Below, one piece after another: positions 45,601-56,698 of a DNA stretch of 64,000 nt (position 1 is the stretch's first letter; each line of letters opens with the position of its first letter). The notes beneath the pieces were generated by a model. That model was not told the origin of the DNA, made no database searches, and saw only the letters and a program-made list of their open reading frames with translations. The stretch covers positions 870,501-934,500 of the forward strand of contig NZ_JAYKZY010000002.1 of assembly GCF_035818615.1 (NCBI RefSeq), read 5' to 3'. A program made the position numbers and the translations under genes. This stretch comes from Sphingobium sp. CR2-8 (GTDB taxonomy: Bacteria > Pseudomonadota > Alphaproteobacteria > Sphingomonadales > Sphingomonadaceae).

Positions 45601-47303
45601 TGGCCACGATCATTGTTCAGCCCGGCGGCGAACGGGCAGGGCGGCAAAGGGTCAACCTGACCGCCATGGCTCACAACCGGTTGATGCTGCTGCTCATCCT
45701 GTTCCTAGCCATTACGACCATCCTGATCGGCCGACTCGCATGGGTCGGCATTTTTGCGCATGGGTCGGCGGGGGACGGCACGCTGTCGCCCTTCCTGCCC
45801 GCGCGCGCCGATATCGTGGACCGCAACGGCGTGCCGCTGGCGCGCACGATGGACGCCTATTCGGTGGCGGTGCGCCCGTCCAAGCTGATCGGCGAACCGT
45901 CCGAATTGGCGCGCAAGCTGCACGAAATCTTTCCCGACGAACCCGAATCCGCCTTCTACAAGAAGCTGGCCGGCCGGGGCTGGGCCTATCTGCGCCGTCG
46001 CGCTCTGCCCGAAGAAGTGGCGGCTGTGAACGCGCTGGGCGAAATCGGCATCGAATTCCCGCGTGAGAAGGAACGGCTCTATCCGCAGCGCACGCTCGCG
46101 GCGCATGTGCTGGGCTTTGCCCCCAATGCCGATGGCGTGGGCGGCATGGGCGTGGAGGCGGCCTTCAACGACCGGTTGACTGACGCAGCACAGCGCGGTC
46201 AGCCCTTCGCCGTGTCGATCGACAGCCGGGTGCAGGGCGCGCTGGAAAGCGAGCTTTATGCGCAGCTGGTGCAGACCCGGGCGAAGGGCGCGGGCGGCAT
46301 CATCCTAGACGCCAATACCGGCGAAGTGATCGCCATGGCGTCCATCCCCGTCTTCGATCCCAACAAGTTGCAGAATTACGCGGGCAAGACGTGCAGCGAA
46401 TCGCCGCTTTGCAACCATATGGTGCAGGCCCGCTACGAACTGGGTTCGTCCTTCAAGCCGCTGTCGATCGCCGCCGCGATGGACGCGGGCGTCGTGACGT
46501 CGATGAGCAAGCGCTATGACGCGACCGCCCCGCTCGCCGTCGCGGGCTTCCGCATCAAGGACGACCATGCGATGGGCCGCTGGATCAACGTACCGGAAAT
46601 CTTGGTGCACAGCTCCAACATCGGCACCGCGCGCATCGCCGACGAAATGGGCGCCGCACCGCTGCAAAAGATGTTCCGCAGCCTAGATTTCGACCAGCGC
46701 GCGCCGATCGAGTTCAACGAGCGCGCCAAGGGCATCTGGCCGTCTAGTTGGGGCCGCATCACCAGCATGACGACCGCCTATGGCCATGGCATCGCCGTCA
46801 CGCCGCTCCATCTGGCGAGCGCGTACGCCGCTCTGGTCAATGGCGGCATCTGGCGTCCCGCAACCGTGCGCAAGCTGCGCCCCGACGAAGTGCCCGAAGG
46901 TCGCCGCGTCTTTTCCGCCGCCACCAGCGCGCGGATGCGGCAACTGTTGCGGATGATCGTGTCGGCGGGTACAGGGCGTAGCGCCGACGCCAAGGGATTC
47001 CGGGTGGGCGGCAAGACGGGTTCCGCCGAAAAGCCTCAAGAGGGGCGCTATAACAAGACTTCGCTGGTGACGACTTTCGCTTCTGCTTTCCCCATGGACA
47101 ATCCCCGCTACGTCGTCGTCGCGATCATGGACGAGGCGACGGGCCAGTACGGCCTGCGCACTGCCGCCTGGACCGCCGCGCCCGTGGTGAAGCGCGTGGT
47201 CGAGCGGACCGGCCCGATGCTGGGCGTGATGCCGGACGAAAGTCGCGATGTCGACATTTCCGACCTCATGCCGCTGCTGCACGGCGACAAGGAGAAAGAA
47301 TGA
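45600..47303 (+). CDS. ftsI: Penicillin-binding protein FtsI (PBP3-like)
   Basis: A 567-residue septal transpeptidase. One membrane helix (about 28-45) precedes a PBP dimer domain and the transpeptidase domain. Active-site motifs: S-x-x-K as GSSFKP (about 283), S-x-N as HSSNIG (about 337), and KTG as GGKTGSAEKP (about 472). It cross-links septal peptidoglycan with FtsW. Overlaps ftsL (TGATG) and murE (ATGATG). Confidence 0.95.
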   Translation: MATIIVQPGGERAGRQRVNLTAMAHNRLMLLLILFLAITTILIGRLAWVGIFAHGSAGDGTLSPFLPARADIVDRNGVPLARTMDAYSVAVRPSKLIGEPSELARKLHEIFPDEPESAFYKKLAGRGWAYLRRRALPEEVAAVNALGEIGIEFPREKERLYPQRTLAAHVLGFAPNADGVGGMGVEAAFNDRLTDAAQRGQPFAVSIDSRVQGALESELYAQLVQTRAKGAGGIILDANTGEVIAMASIPVFDPNKLQNYAGKTCSESPLCNHMVQARYELGSSFKPLSIAAAMDAGVVTSMSKRYDATAPLAVAGFRIKDDHAMGRWINVPEILVHSSNIGTARIADEMGAAPLQKMFRSLDFDQRAPIEFNERAKGIWPSSWGRITSMTTAYGHGIAVTPLHLASAYAALVNGGIWRPATVRKLRPDEVPEGRRVFSAATSARMRQLLRMIVSAGTGRSADAKGFRVGGKTGSAEKPQEGRYNKTSLVTTFASAFPMDNPRYVVVAIMDEATGQYGLRTAAWTAAPVVKRVVERTGPMLGVMPDESRDVDISDLMPLLHGDKEKE

Positions 47304-48742
47304 TGCGCCTCGGCTCGCTGGTCGCAGGGCTGGATGCGACGGTGATCGGTGAAGGCCTCGACGCCAACGTCACCGGCTTTGCCATCGACAATCGCAAGGT
47401 TGCGCCCGGCACCGTCTTCGGCGCCTTCCAGGGCCTGCGCGTCAATGGAGAGGATTATATCGCCGATGCGGTCAGATCCGGCGCGATCGCCGTGGTCGCC
47501 CGCCCGGAAGCGAAGGTCGAAGGGGCGATCCACATCGCCCACGCCAATCCGCGCCGCCTGCTGGCGCTGCTCGCCGCGCGCTATTTCGCGCCCTTCCCCG
47601 ATGTGACCGTCGCCGTTACCGGCACCAATGGCAAGACCAGCACCGTGGAACTGGCGCGTCAGCTCTGGCGCATGCTGGGGCACAAGTCTGCGTCGATCGG
47701 CACGCTGGGCGTGACGACCGCAGTCGATCAGGTGTCCACCGGCCTTACCACGCCGGACATCGTCACCTTCCTTGCCAACATGTCGGGCCTGCGTCGCGAA
47801 GGCATCACCCACGCCGCGTTCGAAGCGTCCAGCCATGGCCTGGACCAATATCGCACCGAAGGCCTGCCGGTTGTCGCCGGAGCCTTCACAAACCTGTCGC
47901 GCGATCATCTCGACTATCATGGCGATATGGAGGCCTATTTCGACGCCAAGATGCGGCTGTTCGACGAAGTGGTCGCGCCCGACGGCGCGGTGGTCGTCTG
48001 GGCGGACGACGCCTGGTCGGACAAGGTCATCGCGCGGGCTACGAAGCGGGGGCTTCGTGTGCTGAGCGTCGGGGTGCAGGGGCAGGCGCTCCGCCTCACC
48101 AACCGCACCCCGACCCAGTTGGGCCAGACGCTGGAAATCGAAGTCGAAGGCAAAGGCTACAAGGTCAATCTGCCGCTGATCGGTGCCTATCAGGCCGCCA
48201 ACGCCCTGACCGCCGCAGGCCTCGCCATCGCCACCGGCAGCGATATCGCCAGGGTGCTGGAACTGCTGGGCCGGGTCCAGCCCGTCCGCGGACGTCTGGA
48301 ACGCGCCGTCATCAGCAAGGCGGGCGCGCCGGTCTATGTCGATTACGCCCATACCCCGGACGGCCTGCGCGCCGCGATCGAAGCCTTGCGCCCGCACACC
48401 CGTGGCAAGCTCATCGCCCTGTTCGGCGCGGGCGGTGATCGCGACGCGGGCAAGCGTCCCCTGATGGGCCAGGTCGCGGCGGAACTGGCCGATCACGTCA
48501 TCGTCACCGACGACAATCCACGTTCCGAGGAACCCTCCGCCATCCGCGCAGCCGTCATGGCGGGCGCGCCGGGAGCCAAGGAAATCGGCGGCCGCCGCGC
48601 CGCCATTGCCGCCGCCATCGCGCAGGCCGGGGCGGACGACATCGTGCTGCTGGCGGGCAAGGGCCATGAACAGGGCCAGATCATCGGCGACCGCGTGCTG
48701 CCCTTCGACGATGTGACCGTCGCGCGGGAGTGCGCGGGGTGA
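47300..48742 (+). CDS. murE: UDP-MurNAc-tripeptide ligase MurE (meso-diaminopimelate type)
   Basis: A 480-residue ligase. The ATP loop is VTGTNGKTSTVEL, the central domain has TTPDIVTFLANM, and the C-terminal substrate motif is DDNPRSEEP; DNPR is the signature of meso-diaminopimelate addition. It adds the third residue to UDP-MurNAc-dipeptide. The gap to murF (94 bp) is filled mostly by a repeat palindrome. Confidence 0.96.
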   Translation: MMRLGSLVAGLDATVIGEGLDANVTGFAIDNRKVAPGTVFGAFQGLRVNGEDYIADAVRSGAIAVVARPEAKVEGAIHIAHANPRRLLALLAARYFAPFPDVTVAVTGTNGKTSTVELARQLWRMLGHKSASIGTLGVTTAVDQVSTGLTTPDIVTFLANMSGLRREGITHAAFEASSHGLDQYRTEGLPVVAGAFTNLSRDHLDYHGDMEAYFDAKMRLFDEVVAPDGAVVVWADDAWSDKVIARATKRGLRVLSVGVQGQALRLTNRTPTQLGQTLEIEVEGKGYKVNLPLIGAYQAANALTAAGLAIATGSDIARVLELLGRVQPVRGRLERAVISKAGAPVYVDYAHTPDGLRAAIEALRPHTRGKLIALFGAGGDRDAGKRPLMGQVAAELADHVIVTDDNPRSEEPSAIRAAVMAGAPGAKEIGGRRAAIAAAIAQAGADDIVLLAGKGHEQGQIIGDRVLPFDDVTVARECAG

Positions 48743-48765
48743 TTATACACCCGACCACATCCCTT

Positions 48766-48819
48766 CGGTTCGAGCTTGTCGAGAACCATCACTCAGCGGT
48801 TCTCGACAAGCTCGAACCG
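48766..48819. repeat. Palindromic repeat, family A copy 2 (murE-murF gap)
   Basis: A perfect 22-bp inverted repeat (48766-48787 with 48798-48819) around a 10-nt loop, built on CGGTTCGAGCTTGTCGAGAA. It ends three bases before the murF Shine-Dalgarno sequence (GGAGG at 48823-48827). No T-run follows. Confidence 0.9.
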
Positions 48820-48836
48820 ATCGGAGGTTGGTGTTG

Positions 48837-50228
48837 ATGACCACCCTCTGGACCTCCGCCGACATCGCCAAGGCCACAGGCGGCGCCGCGTCGGCGCCGT
48901 TTGCCGTTTCGGGCGTCGCCTTCGACAGCCGCGAAGTGGGGCCGGGCGATCTGTTCGTCGCGATGAAGGGCGAAACCACCGACGGTCATAAGTTCGTGGA
49001 CAAGGCCTTCGATCAGGGCGCATCCGGCGTGATCGTCAGCGAACCTGTCGCCCACCCCCATATCCTCGTCCCAGAAAGCGCTGCGGCACTGGACGCGCTG
49101 GGACTGGCGGCGCGCGCGCGCATGGCTGGCAAGGTGATCGGTGTCACCGGGTCGGTCGGCAAGACCGGCACGAAGGAAGCGCTCTATCAGGCGCTGGATC
49201 GCGCCGCGCCTGGCGACGTCCACCGCTCGGTCAAAAGCTACAACAACCATGTCGGCGTGCCCTTGAGCCTGTCGCGCATGCCGCGCGGCGCTGCCTATGG
49301 CGTGTTCGAAATGGGCATGAACCATGCGGGCGAACTGGCGGCGCTGACCCGGCAGGTCCGTCCCGATGTCGCGATCGTCACCGCCATCGCGCCCGCCCAT
49401 ATCGAATTTTTCGGTACGGAGGCGAAGATCGCCGAAGCCAAGGCGGAGATTTTCGAGGGCCTGCAACCCGGCGGCACCGCGATCATCCCCTATGACAGCC
49501 CCCATGTCACGCTGCTCTATAACAAGGCGGAACGTCACGCCGCGCGCATCCTGACCTTCGGCACCAGCGCGCAGGCAGACGTCTGCGTGCGCGAAGCCGT
49601 GCCCGCGCCGGGCGGCGGCACCCTCGTCACCGCGACGCTGCCCGACGCCGAACTCTGCTTCACCGTGGCCGCGCCGGGCGACCATTGGGTGTCGAACGCG
49701 CTCGCCGTGCTGGCGGCGGTCGCGGCGGTTGGCGGCGATCTGGCGGCAGCGGGCCTTGCGCTGGCTGAAATGCCGGGCCTGCCGGGCCGGGGCGAACGCC
49801 GCATCCTGCCCGTGGCGGGCGGCGAGGCGCTGCTGATCGACGAAAGCTACAACGCCAACCCCCTGTCGATGACCGCGACGCTGACGCAACTCGGCCGCGA
49901 AAAGGCCGATCGCCGCATCGCCATATTGGGCGGCATGCGCGAACTGGGAGACCGCAGCGTCGAATTGCATGCGGGCCTTGCCGAACCGCTGGGCGCAGGC
50001 CGGGTCGACTACGCCATATTGGTCGGCGCGGAAATGGCGCCGCTCGCCGACGCTTTGGGTAGCGCCATCCCCCATGTCCATGTCGCCGACACGGCGGCGG
50101 CCATCCCCCTCATTCAAACGGAAATGCGCGCGGGCGACGCGATCCTGGTCAAGGGCTCCAACGGCGTGGGCCTGTCCCGCCTGGTCGCAGCCCTGGCGCA
50201 GGCCGCCCGCGACGGAGACACAGAATAA
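48837..50228 (+). CDS. murF: UDP-MurNAc-tripeptide:D-Ala-D-Ala ligase MurF
   Basis: About 463 residues. The ATP loop [14 protein letters not shown], the central [15 protein letters not shown] and C-terminal [12 protein letters not shown] are family features. It adds D-Ala-D-Ala to complete the UDP-MurNAc-pentapeptide. The ATG at 48837 has GGAGG nine bases upstream and is preferred to the upstream TTG. mraY overlaps its stop (TAATG). Confidence 0.95.
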   Translation: MTTLWTSADIAKATGGAASAPFAVSGVAFDSREVGPGDLFVAMKGETTDGHKFVDKAFDQGASGVIVSEPVAHPHILVPESAAALDALGLAARARMAGKVIGVTGSVGKTGTKEALYQALDRAAPGDVHRSVKSYNNHVGVPLSLSRMPRGAAYGVFEMGMNHAGELAALTRQVRPDVAIVTAIAPAHIEFFGTEAKIAEAKAEIFEGLQPGGTAIIPYDSPHVTLLYNKAERHAARILTFGTSAQADVCVREAVPAPGGGTLVTATLPDAELCFTVAAPGDHWVSNALAVLAAVAAVGGDLAAAGLALAEMPGLPGRGERRILPVAGGEALLIDESYNANPLSMTATLTQLGREKADRRIAILGGMRELGDRSVELHAGLAEPLGAGRVDYAILVGAEMAPLADALGSAIPHVHVADTAAAIPLIQTEMRAGDAILVKGSNGVGLSRLVAALAQAARDGDTE

Positions 50229-51301
50229 TGCTCTACTGGCTGGCCGAAACCCTGGATTTCGCAGGTATATTCAACCTCATCCGCTACCTGTCCTTTCGCG
50301 CGGGCGCGGCGATCTTCACGTCGCTCATCATCGGTCTGGTGATCGGTCCCAAATTCATTGGCTGGCTGCGCGTCCGTCAGGGCAAGGGGCAACCGATCCG
50401 CGACGACGGCCCGCAAAGCCACCTCGCCAAACGCGGCACGCCCACCATGGGCGGCCTGATGATCCTGACGTCGATGGTCGTTTCAGTGCTGCTGTGGATG
50501 GACCTGTCGTCCACCTATGTCTGGGCCTGCCTGTTCGTCACCCTGGGTTTCGGCGCGATCGGCTTCCTGGACGATTATGACAAGGTGACGAAGGCCAGCC
50601 ACAAGGGGCTGTCGGGCAAGATGCGCCTGGCGTTCGAATTTCTGATCGCCGGGGTCGCCGCCTGGATGATCGTGCATCAACATGGCAATACCGCGCTGTA
50701 CGTGCCCTTCTACAACGGCCCGGCGATCGAGCTGGGGCCGTTCTATTTCTGCTTCGCCGCCTTCGTCATCGTGGCGTTCGGCAATGCGGTGAACCTGACG
50801 GACGGCCTCGACGGCCTCGCCACCATGCCGGTCATCATCGCCAGCCTGGCCTTCATGCTGATCGTCTATCTGGTCGGCCGCGCGGACTTCGCCGAATATC
50901 TGGGCATCCCGCATGTGCCCGGCGCGGGCAATCTGACGATCCTGTGCGGCGCGATCATCGGCGCGGGCCTGGCCTTCCTGTGGTTCAACGCGCCGCCCGC
51001 CGCCGTTTTCATGGGCGACACCGGCAGCCTTGCGCTGGGCGGCACGATCGGCGTCATCGCCGTCACCGCCCATCATGAAATCGTGCTGGGCATCATCGGC
51101 GGCCTGTTCGTCGTGGAGGCGCTCAGCGTCATCATCCAGGTCTTCTTCTACAAGCGCACCGGCAAGCGCGTGTTCAAGATGGCCCCCATCCATCATCATT
51201 TCGAACAACTGGGCTGGGCCGAGCCGACCGTCGTGATCCGTTTCTGGATCATCGCCTTCGTACTGGCGCTCGCCGGTCTTGCGACGTTGAAGCTGCGATG
51301 A
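50228..51301 (+). CDS. mraY: Phospho-MurNAc-pentapeptide transferase MraY
   Basis: A 357-residue membrane protein with about ten helices. Family motifs: [11 protein letters not shown], the Asp pair in [22 protein letters not shown], and [10 protein letters not shown], ending [13 protein letters not shown]. It makes lipid I. Overlaps murD by ATGA. Confidence 0.97.
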   Translation: MLYWLAETLDFAGIFNLIRYLSFRAGAAIFTSLIIGLVIGPKFIGWLRVRQGKGQPIRDDGPQSHLAKRGTPTMGGLMILTSMVVSVLLWMDLSSTYVWACLFVTLGFGAIGFLDDYDKVTKASHKGLSGKMRLAFEFLIAGVAAWMIVHQHGNTALYVPFYNGPAIELGPFYFCFAAFVIVAFGNAVNLTDGLDGLATMPVIIASLAFMLIVYLVGRADFAEYLGIPHVPGAGNLTILCGAIIGAGLAFLWFNAPPAAVFMGDTGSLALGGTIGVIAVTAHHEIVLGIIGGLFVVEALSVIIQVFFYKRTGKRVFKMAPIHHHFEQLGWAEPTVVIRFWIIAFVLALAGLATLKLR

Positions 51302-52680
51302 TCGTCAGCAGCGCCTTTGCGGGGAAAACCTACGCCGTGCTGGGGCTGGCGCGGTCTGGCCTCGCCACGGTCGAGACGCTGGTCGCCAGCGGCGCGCGCG
51401 TCGTCGCCTGGGATAGCCGGGAGGAAGCCCGCGCGCTGGTCGAGGGACGGGCGGAAATCGGCGACCCGATGGAGATCGACCTGACCGGCTTCGACGGCAT
51501 CGTGGTGTCGCCGGGCGTGCCATTGAACCGCCACCCCATCGCCATGCGCGCGAAGATCGCGGGCGTGCCGATCATCGGCGACATCGAACTGTTCGCGCTC
51601 GCCCGCCCGACGCTGCCGCCGCACAAGGTGGTCGGCATCACCGGCACCAACGGCAAGTCGACCACCACCGCGCTCATCCACCACATCATCGAACAGGCGG
51701 GCTATCCCACTGTCATGGGCGGCAATATCGGCCTGCCGATCCTCAGCCAGCCGCCGCTGGAACCCAATCTGCACGGCGTGGGCGTCTATGTGCTGGAACT
51801 GTCCAGCTACCAGATCGACCTGACGCATAGCCTGGATTGCGACGTCGCGGTGCTGCTCAACATCACGCCCGATCATCTGGATCGCTATGATGGCTTCGAA
51901 GGCTATGTCGCGTCGAAGGCACGGCTGTTTGCGATGCAGTCGGCGGACCATATCGCTGTCATCGCGACCGATGACGAGCCGAGCAAAGCGATCGCTACCA
52001 ACCTGTTCTCCGGCGCAGGCCGGAGTCCAGTGTTGAACGCGGTGTCATCCGGCCCTGGACTCCGGCCTGCGCCGGCGAACGGTTTGGGGCAGGTGACGTC
52101 CTCCGACATCGACCCCGCCGCCCAACTGACCTGGCCCGCCCTGCAAGGCCCGCACAACGCGCAAAACGCCGCTGTCGCCATCGCTGTCGCAAAAGCACTG
52201 GGCATCGACGAATCTACCATCGCCAACGCGCTCACCAGCTACGCCTCGCTCCCCCACCGGATGCAGGCCGTCGCGACCCGCAAAGGCGTCCTCTACGTCA
52301 ACGACAGCAAGGCGACCAACGCCGCCTCGACCGCCCCGGCGCTCGCCGCCTGGCCGCCGGTCGACGGACGCCCCCGCATCCACTGGATCTTGGGCGGCGT
52401 CGCCAAGTCGGACAATCTGGACGAGTGCGCGCCCCATTTCGGCAACGTCGCCCATGCCTACACCATCGGCGAAGCGGGGCATATGTTCGCCGATCTGCTG
52501 CGCACCCATATGGCCGTGGACGATAGCGAGATGCTAAGCGCCGCCGTCCGCCGCGCCGCGCGCATCGCGCAGCCGGGGGACGTGGTGCTGTTGTCGCCCG
52601 CCTGCGCCAGTTTCGACCAGTTTCGCGATTTCGAAGCGCGCGGCGATGCCTTTGCCGCGGCCGTTGCGGCGCTGGAATAA
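51298..52680 (+). CDS. murD: UDP-MurNAc-L-Ala:D-Glu ligase MurD with a repeat-derived insert
   Basis: A 460-residue ligase. The ATP loop [14 protein letters not shown] (about 118) and [27 protein letters not shown] and [11 protein letters not shown] are clear, as is the C-terminal [15 protein letters not shown]. Residues 236-261 (beginning [10 protein letters not shown], ending LRPAPAN) are encoded entirely by a 76-bp family B palindrome and look unlike MurD sequence. The frame is kept, and the essential motifs lie outside the insert, so the enzyme is probably functional. Confidence 0.94.
   Translation: MIVSSAFAGKTYAVLGLARSGLATVETLVASGARVVAWDSREEARALVEGRAEIGDPMEIDLTGFDGIVVSPGVPLNRHPIAMRAKIAGVPIIGDIELFALARPTLPPHKVVGITGTNGKSTTTALIHHIIEQAGYPTVMGGNIGLPILSQPPLEPNLHGVGVYVLELSSYQIDLTHSLDCDVAVLLNITPDHLDRYDGFEGYVASKARLFAMQSADHIAVIATDDEPSKAIATNLFSGAGRSPVLNAVSSGPGLRPAPANGLGQVTSSDIDPAAQLTWPALQGPHNAQNAAVAIAVAKALGIDESTIANALTSYASLPHRMQAVATRKGVLYVNDSKATNAASTAPALAAWPPVDGRPRIHWILGGVAKSDNLDECAPHFGNVAHAYTIGEAGHMFADLLRTHMAVDDSEMLSAAVRRAARIAQPGDVVLLSPACASFDQFRDFEARGDAFAAAVAALE
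52005..52080. repeat. Palindromic repeat, family B copy 3, translated inside murD
   Basis: Arms of 26 bp (52005-52030 and 52055-52080) with one mismatch share the GGCGCAGGCC and GTCCAG core of the copies at 8832 and 32270. It lies in the murD reading frame and encodes residues 236-261. Confidence 0.85.
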
Positions 52681-52702
52681 ACCATCATAGTCGGGGGCGA
52701 CG

Positions 52703-53929
52703 ATGAACAGGGAAGGGACGACGGGCATGTTCAAGGCTGGCGAACTGGTGAAGGGTTTCCGCACCCGCACCGTGCCGCGCGAACGCACCGCGCTCGCCAT
52801 CTGGTTCTGGGAAATCGACCGCGTCCTGCTGTCGCTGATCGTCACGCTGATGGCGATCGGCCTGGTCGCCGTCGCCGCAGCCTCCCCGGTCGCCGCGATC
52901 GATCGGTCGACCGCCAGCGTCGCGGTCAATCCGCTCATCTATTTCTACCGCCAATTGATGTGGGTGTTCATCGGCCTGCCGATCATGCTGGTCATCTCCA
53001 TGCTGCCCCGCCCGCAGGCGCGGCGGCTGGCGATTTTCGGCTGCGCCTTCTTCTTCGTCATGCTGCTGTGCGTGCCGATCCTGGGATCGACCGTGAACGG
53101 CGCGAAGCGCTGGATCGACCTGCCCGGCTTCCGCTTCCAGCCGTCCGAGTTCCTGAAACCCGTCTTTGTCGTCGCGCTCGCCTGGCTGCTTTCGCTCCGC
53201 GCCAAGGATATGAGCCTGCCGGTCGTGCCCTTAAGCTTCTGCGTCACCGGCCTCATCGCCGTCGTCCTGATGCGCCAGCCCGACTTCGGCCAGACCGTCA
53301 TCTTCGCCGCCTGCCTGGGCGTGTTGCTGCTGCTGTCGGGTGTGTCGATGCGCTTCATCGGCGCGATGGGCGGGGTGGCGCTCGCCGGGCTCATCGCGGT
53401 CTATATGTTCTATGAAAATGGTCGTCAGCGCGTGAACGACTTCCTCGGCATCGGTGTCCAGATCGACGCCGGTCCCGACCAGACCGACCTCGCCTTCCGC
53501 ACCATCTCCCACGGTGGCTTCACCGGCGTCGGCCCTGGCGGCGGCCAGAACAAGTTCCGCCTGCCCGAAGCGCATACCGACTATATCTTTTCCGTGATCG
53601 GCGAAGAATTCGGCCTGCTCGCCTGCATCGCCATCGCCTGCGTCTATCTCGCCATCGTGGTGCGGGTGCTGCTGCGCCTGCTGGATGAAGAAGATGTGTT
53701 CACCATCCTCGCCGCCGCGGGTCTCACCACCCAGTTCGGCTTGCAGGCGATCATCAATATGGGCGTCAATGCGCAGATATTTCCGTCAAAGGGTATGACG
53801 CTGCCCTTTATCAGCTATGGCGGCTCCTCTATGCTGGCGCTTTGCATCGGGGTCGGCCTGCTGCTCGCCTTCACGCGGCGCAATCCCTTCATGGGCCGGC
53901 ATACCGTGGTCAAATGGAGTGGTCGATGA
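52703..53929 (+). CDS. ftsW: Septal peptidoglycan polymerase FtsW
   Basis: A 408-residue SEDS-family protein with about ten membrane helices. Conserved stretches: GAKRWIDLPGFRFQPSEFLK, VLMRQPDFGQTVIF, and the C-terminal NMGVNAQIFPSKGMTLPFIS, GGSSMLA. It polymerises glycan at the septum with FtsI. ATG 52727 (MFKAGELVKG) is an alternative start. murG overlaps its stop (ATGA). Confidence 0.95.
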   Translation: MNREGTTGMFKAGELVKGFRTRTVPRERTALAIWFWEIDRVLLSLIVTLMAIGLVAVAAASPVAAIDRSTASVAVNPLIYFYRQLMWVFIGLPIMLVISMLPRPQARRLAIFGCAFFFVMLLCVPILGSTVNGAKRWIDLPGFRFQPSEFLKPVFVVALAWLLSLRAKDMSLPVVPLSFCVTGLIAVVLMRQPDFGQTVIFAACLGVLLLLSGVSMRFIGAMGGVALAGLIAVYMFYENGRQRVNDFLGIGVQIDAGPDQTDLAFRTISHGGFTGVGPGGGQNKFRLPEAHTDYIFSVIGEEFGLLACIAIACVYLAIVVRVLLRLLDEEDVFTILAAAGLTTQFGLQAIINMGVNAQIFPSKGMTLPFISYGGSSMLALCIGVGLLLAFTRRNPFMGRHTVVKWSGR

Positions 53930-55107
53930 GCATTTCCCGTCACTTCGTCCTCGCCGCCGGCGGGACGGGGGGTCATATGATTCCAGCGCACGCCGTGGCC
54001 GAAGAGCTGATGGCGCGCGGCCATCATGTCGCGCTCGTCACCGATGAGCGCGGCGCGAAGATCCCCGGCATCTTCGATCATGCGCCGGACAATCGCGCGC
54101 AGGTCCATGTCATGCCCGCTGGCCGCATGACCAAGAATCCGGCGAGTTGGCCCGGCGCGTTGAAGGCCATCCTGTCGGGCCGCGCCATGGCCCGCCGCCT
54201 TAACGAAACCTTCCGCCCCACCGCCGTCGTCGGCTTCGGCGGCTATCCCGCCATGCCCGCATTGCTGGGCGCGCTGGCGGACGGCATCCCCACCGCCATT
54301 CATGAGCAGAACGCCGTGCTGGGCCGGGTCAACCGCCTGCTCAGCGGCCGGGTCGACGCCATCGCCACCGCCTATCCGAATGTGGAGCGGCTCAAGGACG
54401 CCTATGCGGCCAAGGTCCATCTGATCGGCAATCCGGTGCGCGAAGAAGTAAAGCAGTTGCGTGAGGAGGATTTTCCAGCGCTCACCGACGAAAGCGTGTT
54501 CCGCGTGCTGGTGATCGGCGGCAGCCAGGGCGCGTCCATCCTGTCCAGCGTCGTGCCCGAAGGCCTCTCGATGCTGCCGGTCGCGCTGCGCCGCCGCCTG
54601 CAAGTGACGCAGCAGTGCCGCGCCGAAGACATCGACCGTGTGCGCAAAGTCTATGCGGAGATGGAAATCCCCGCCGACCTCGCCACCTATTTCAACGATG
54701 TGCCCGAAAAGCTGGGCTGGTCGCATCTGGTGATCGCGCGGGCGGGGGCCTCGACGCTCGCCGAACTGACCTGCGCGGGCCGCCCCGCGATCCTCATCCC
54801 GCTGCCCAGCGCGATGGACGATCACCAGACCGCCAACGCCCGCGAAATGACGGAAGCGGGCGGCGCACGCACGATTACGCAGGCGCGCTTCACCGCGATC
54901 GAACTCGCCAAACAGATGCAGAAGATGGCGCTGGAACCCGGCGCGCTTCAGAATGCGGCCAAGCGCGCGCGCACGTGCGGCCGCCCCAACGCCGCGCGCG
55001 ACATGGCCGACCTGCTCGAAAGCATCGGCCGCGCGCCGATCATGAACGATCCGGTCAAGGTCGGCCCGACGCCCACCACGCTCAATCTGCAGGGTGTTCC
55101 GGCGTGA
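53926..55107 (+). CDS. murG: UDP-GlcNAc:lipid I transferase MurG
   Basis: A 393-residue GT-B glycosyltransferase. The N-terminal loop is [15 protein letters not shown] and the C-terminal part has [18 protein letters not shown]-like [11 protein letters not shown] and [12 protein letters not shown]. It makes lipid II from lipid I. A family A repeat lies between it and murC. Confidence 0.96.
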   Translation: MSISRHFVLAAGGTGGHMIPAHAVAEELMARGHHVALVTDERGAKIPGIFDHAPDNRAQVHVMPAGRMTKNPASWPGALKAILSGRAMARRLNETFRPTAVVGFGGYPAMPALLGALADGIPTAIHEQNAVLGRVNRLLSGRVDAIATAYPNVERLKDAYAAKVHLIGNPVREEVKQLREEDFPALTDESVFRVLVIGGSQGASILSSVVPEGLSMLPVALRRRLQVTQQCRAEDIDRVRKVYAEMEIPADLATYFNDVPEKLGWSHLVIARAGASTLAELTCAGRPAILIPLPSAMDDHQTANAREMTEAGGARTITQARFTAIELAKQMQKMALEPGALQNAAKRARTCGRPNAARDMADLLESIGRAPIMNDPVKVGPTPTTLNLQGVPA

Positions 55108-55127
55108 AGATTGTAGTCACCCTACCT

Positions 55128-55246
55128 CCGTTCGCCCTGCGCTTGTCGAAGCCTGTCCTGAGCGACTGCTGCAAGCAGTCAGTCGAAGGGGGCTACACTT
55201 CTCCTTTGAAGAAAGGACTGGGCTTCGACAGGCTCAGCCCGAACGG
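55128..55246. repeat. Palindromic repeat, family A copy 3 (murG-murC gap)
   Basis: A compound element of about 119 bp with outer arms CCGTTCGCCCTG... and ...CAGCCCGAACGG. Inside it holds a second hairpin GACTGCTGCAAGCAGTC. It is almost identical in its left 60 bp to the copy at 57809. It fills most of the 163-bp gap. Confidence 0.87.
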
Positions 55247-55270
55247 ATTTTTTTACGAGGAAGAGAATAC

Positions 55271-56698
55271 ATGAAGGGTGTCGGCACGGACATCGGCACG
55301 ATCCATTTCATCGGTATCGGCGGCATCGGCATGTCCGGCATCGCCGAAGTGATGCATAATCTCGGCTATAGCGTGCAGGGGTCCGACGTGGCCGAAGGCT
55401 ATGTCGTGGATGGCCTGCGCAAGAAGGGCATCAACGTGATGATCGGCCACAAGGCCGAAAATCTGGGCGACGCCGCCGTGGTCGTCACCTCCACCGCGAT
55501 CAAGCGCGGCAATCCGGAGGTCGAACTGGCGCTGGAAACCCGCGTCCCCGTCATCCGCCGCGCCGAAATGCTGGCCGAACTGATGCGCCTCAAATCCACC
55601 GTCGCGATCGCGGGCACCCATGGCAAGACCACGACGACGTCGATGGTCGCCGCGCTGCTCGACGCGGGCGGGGTGGACCCGACCGTCATCAACGGCGGCA
55701 TCATCAACAGCTATGGCTCCAACGCGCGCCTGGGCAATAGCGACTGGATGGTGGTGGAGGCCGATGAGAGCGACGGCAGCTTCCTGCGCCTCGACGGCAC
55801 GATCGCGGTCGTCACCAATATCGATCCCGAACATCTCGACCATTATGGCAGCTTCGATCGCGTCAAGGACGCCTTCGTCGAATTCGTCGGCAACGTCCCC
55901 TTTTACGGTGCGGCGATGCTCTGCCTCGACCATCCCGAAGTGCAGGCCATCCTGCCGCGCGTGCAGGACCGCCGGATCGTCACCTACGGTTTCTCCGCCC
56001 AGGCCGACATTCGCGGCGACAATGTCCAGCCCATCCCCGGCGGCAACCGCTTCGACATCCAGATCCGCGAGCGCGACGGTTCGACCCGCCGGATCGAGGG
56101 GATCGAAATGCCGATGCCCGGCCGCCATAATGTGCTGAACGCCATGGCGGCGATCGGCGTGGCGCTGCAAATGGGCATTGACGACACGACGATCCAGACC
56201 GGCTTTGCCAAGTTCGGCGGGGTCAAGCGCCGCTTTACCAAGGTCGGCGAGATCGCCGTCGCGGGCGGCGCCGCCACCGTCATAGACGATTATGGCCACC
56301 ACCCGGTGGAGATCAAGGCGGTGCTCGCCGCCGCACGCGAAGGCGCAAAAGGCCGCGTCATCGCCGTGGTCCAGCCGCACCGCTTCACCCGTCTGCGCGA
56401 CCTGATGGATGAATTTCAGCAGGCGTTCAACGACGCCGACATCGTCTATGCCGCCCCGGTCTATACCGCAGGCGAACAGCCGATCGAGGGCACGGACAGC
56501 GCGGCGCTGGTCGCCGGTCTCAAGCGGCGCGGCCATCGCAACGCCGCCACCGTCGCCGACGCCGCAGACCTCGCCGCCGTCATTGCCGCCGACATCCAGC
56601 CCGACGACATGGTCATCTGCCTCGGCGCAGGCGACATCACCAAATGGGCGGCGGGCCTTGCTGCCGCCGTCTCGGCCAAAGTCCAGGAAACCGCCTGA
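55271..56698 (+). CDS. murC: UDP-MurNAc:L-Ala ligase MurC
   Basis: A 475-residue ligase starting [20 protein letters not shown], with the UDP-binding [14 protein letters not shown], the ATP loop [28 protein letters not shown] and [14 protein letters not shown]. It adds the first residue to UDP-MurNAc. The next small ORF begins in its stop codon. Confidence 0.96.
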   Translation: MKGVGTDIGTIHFIGIGGIGMSGIAEVMHNLGYSVQGSDVAEGYVVDGLRKKGINVMIGHKAENLGDAAVVVTSTAIKRGNPEVELALETRVPVIRRAEMLAELMRLKSTVAIAGTHGKTTTTSMVAALLDAGGVDPTVINGGIINSYGSNARLGNSDWMVVEADESDGSFLRLDGTIAVVTNIDPEHLDHYGSFDRVKDAFVEFVGNVPFYGAAMLCLDHPEVQAILPRVQDRRIVTYGFSAQADIRGDNVQPIPGGNRFDIQIRERDGSTRRIEGIEMPMPGRHNVLNAMAAIGVALQMGIDDTTIQTGFAKFGGVKRRFTKVGEIAVAGGAATVIDDYGHHPVEIKAVLAAAREGAKGRVIAVVQPHRFTRLRDLMDEFQQAFNDADIVYAAPVYTAGEQPIEGTDSAALVAGLKRRGHRNAATVADAADLAAVIAADIQPDDMVICLGAGDITKWAAGLAAAVSAKVQETA

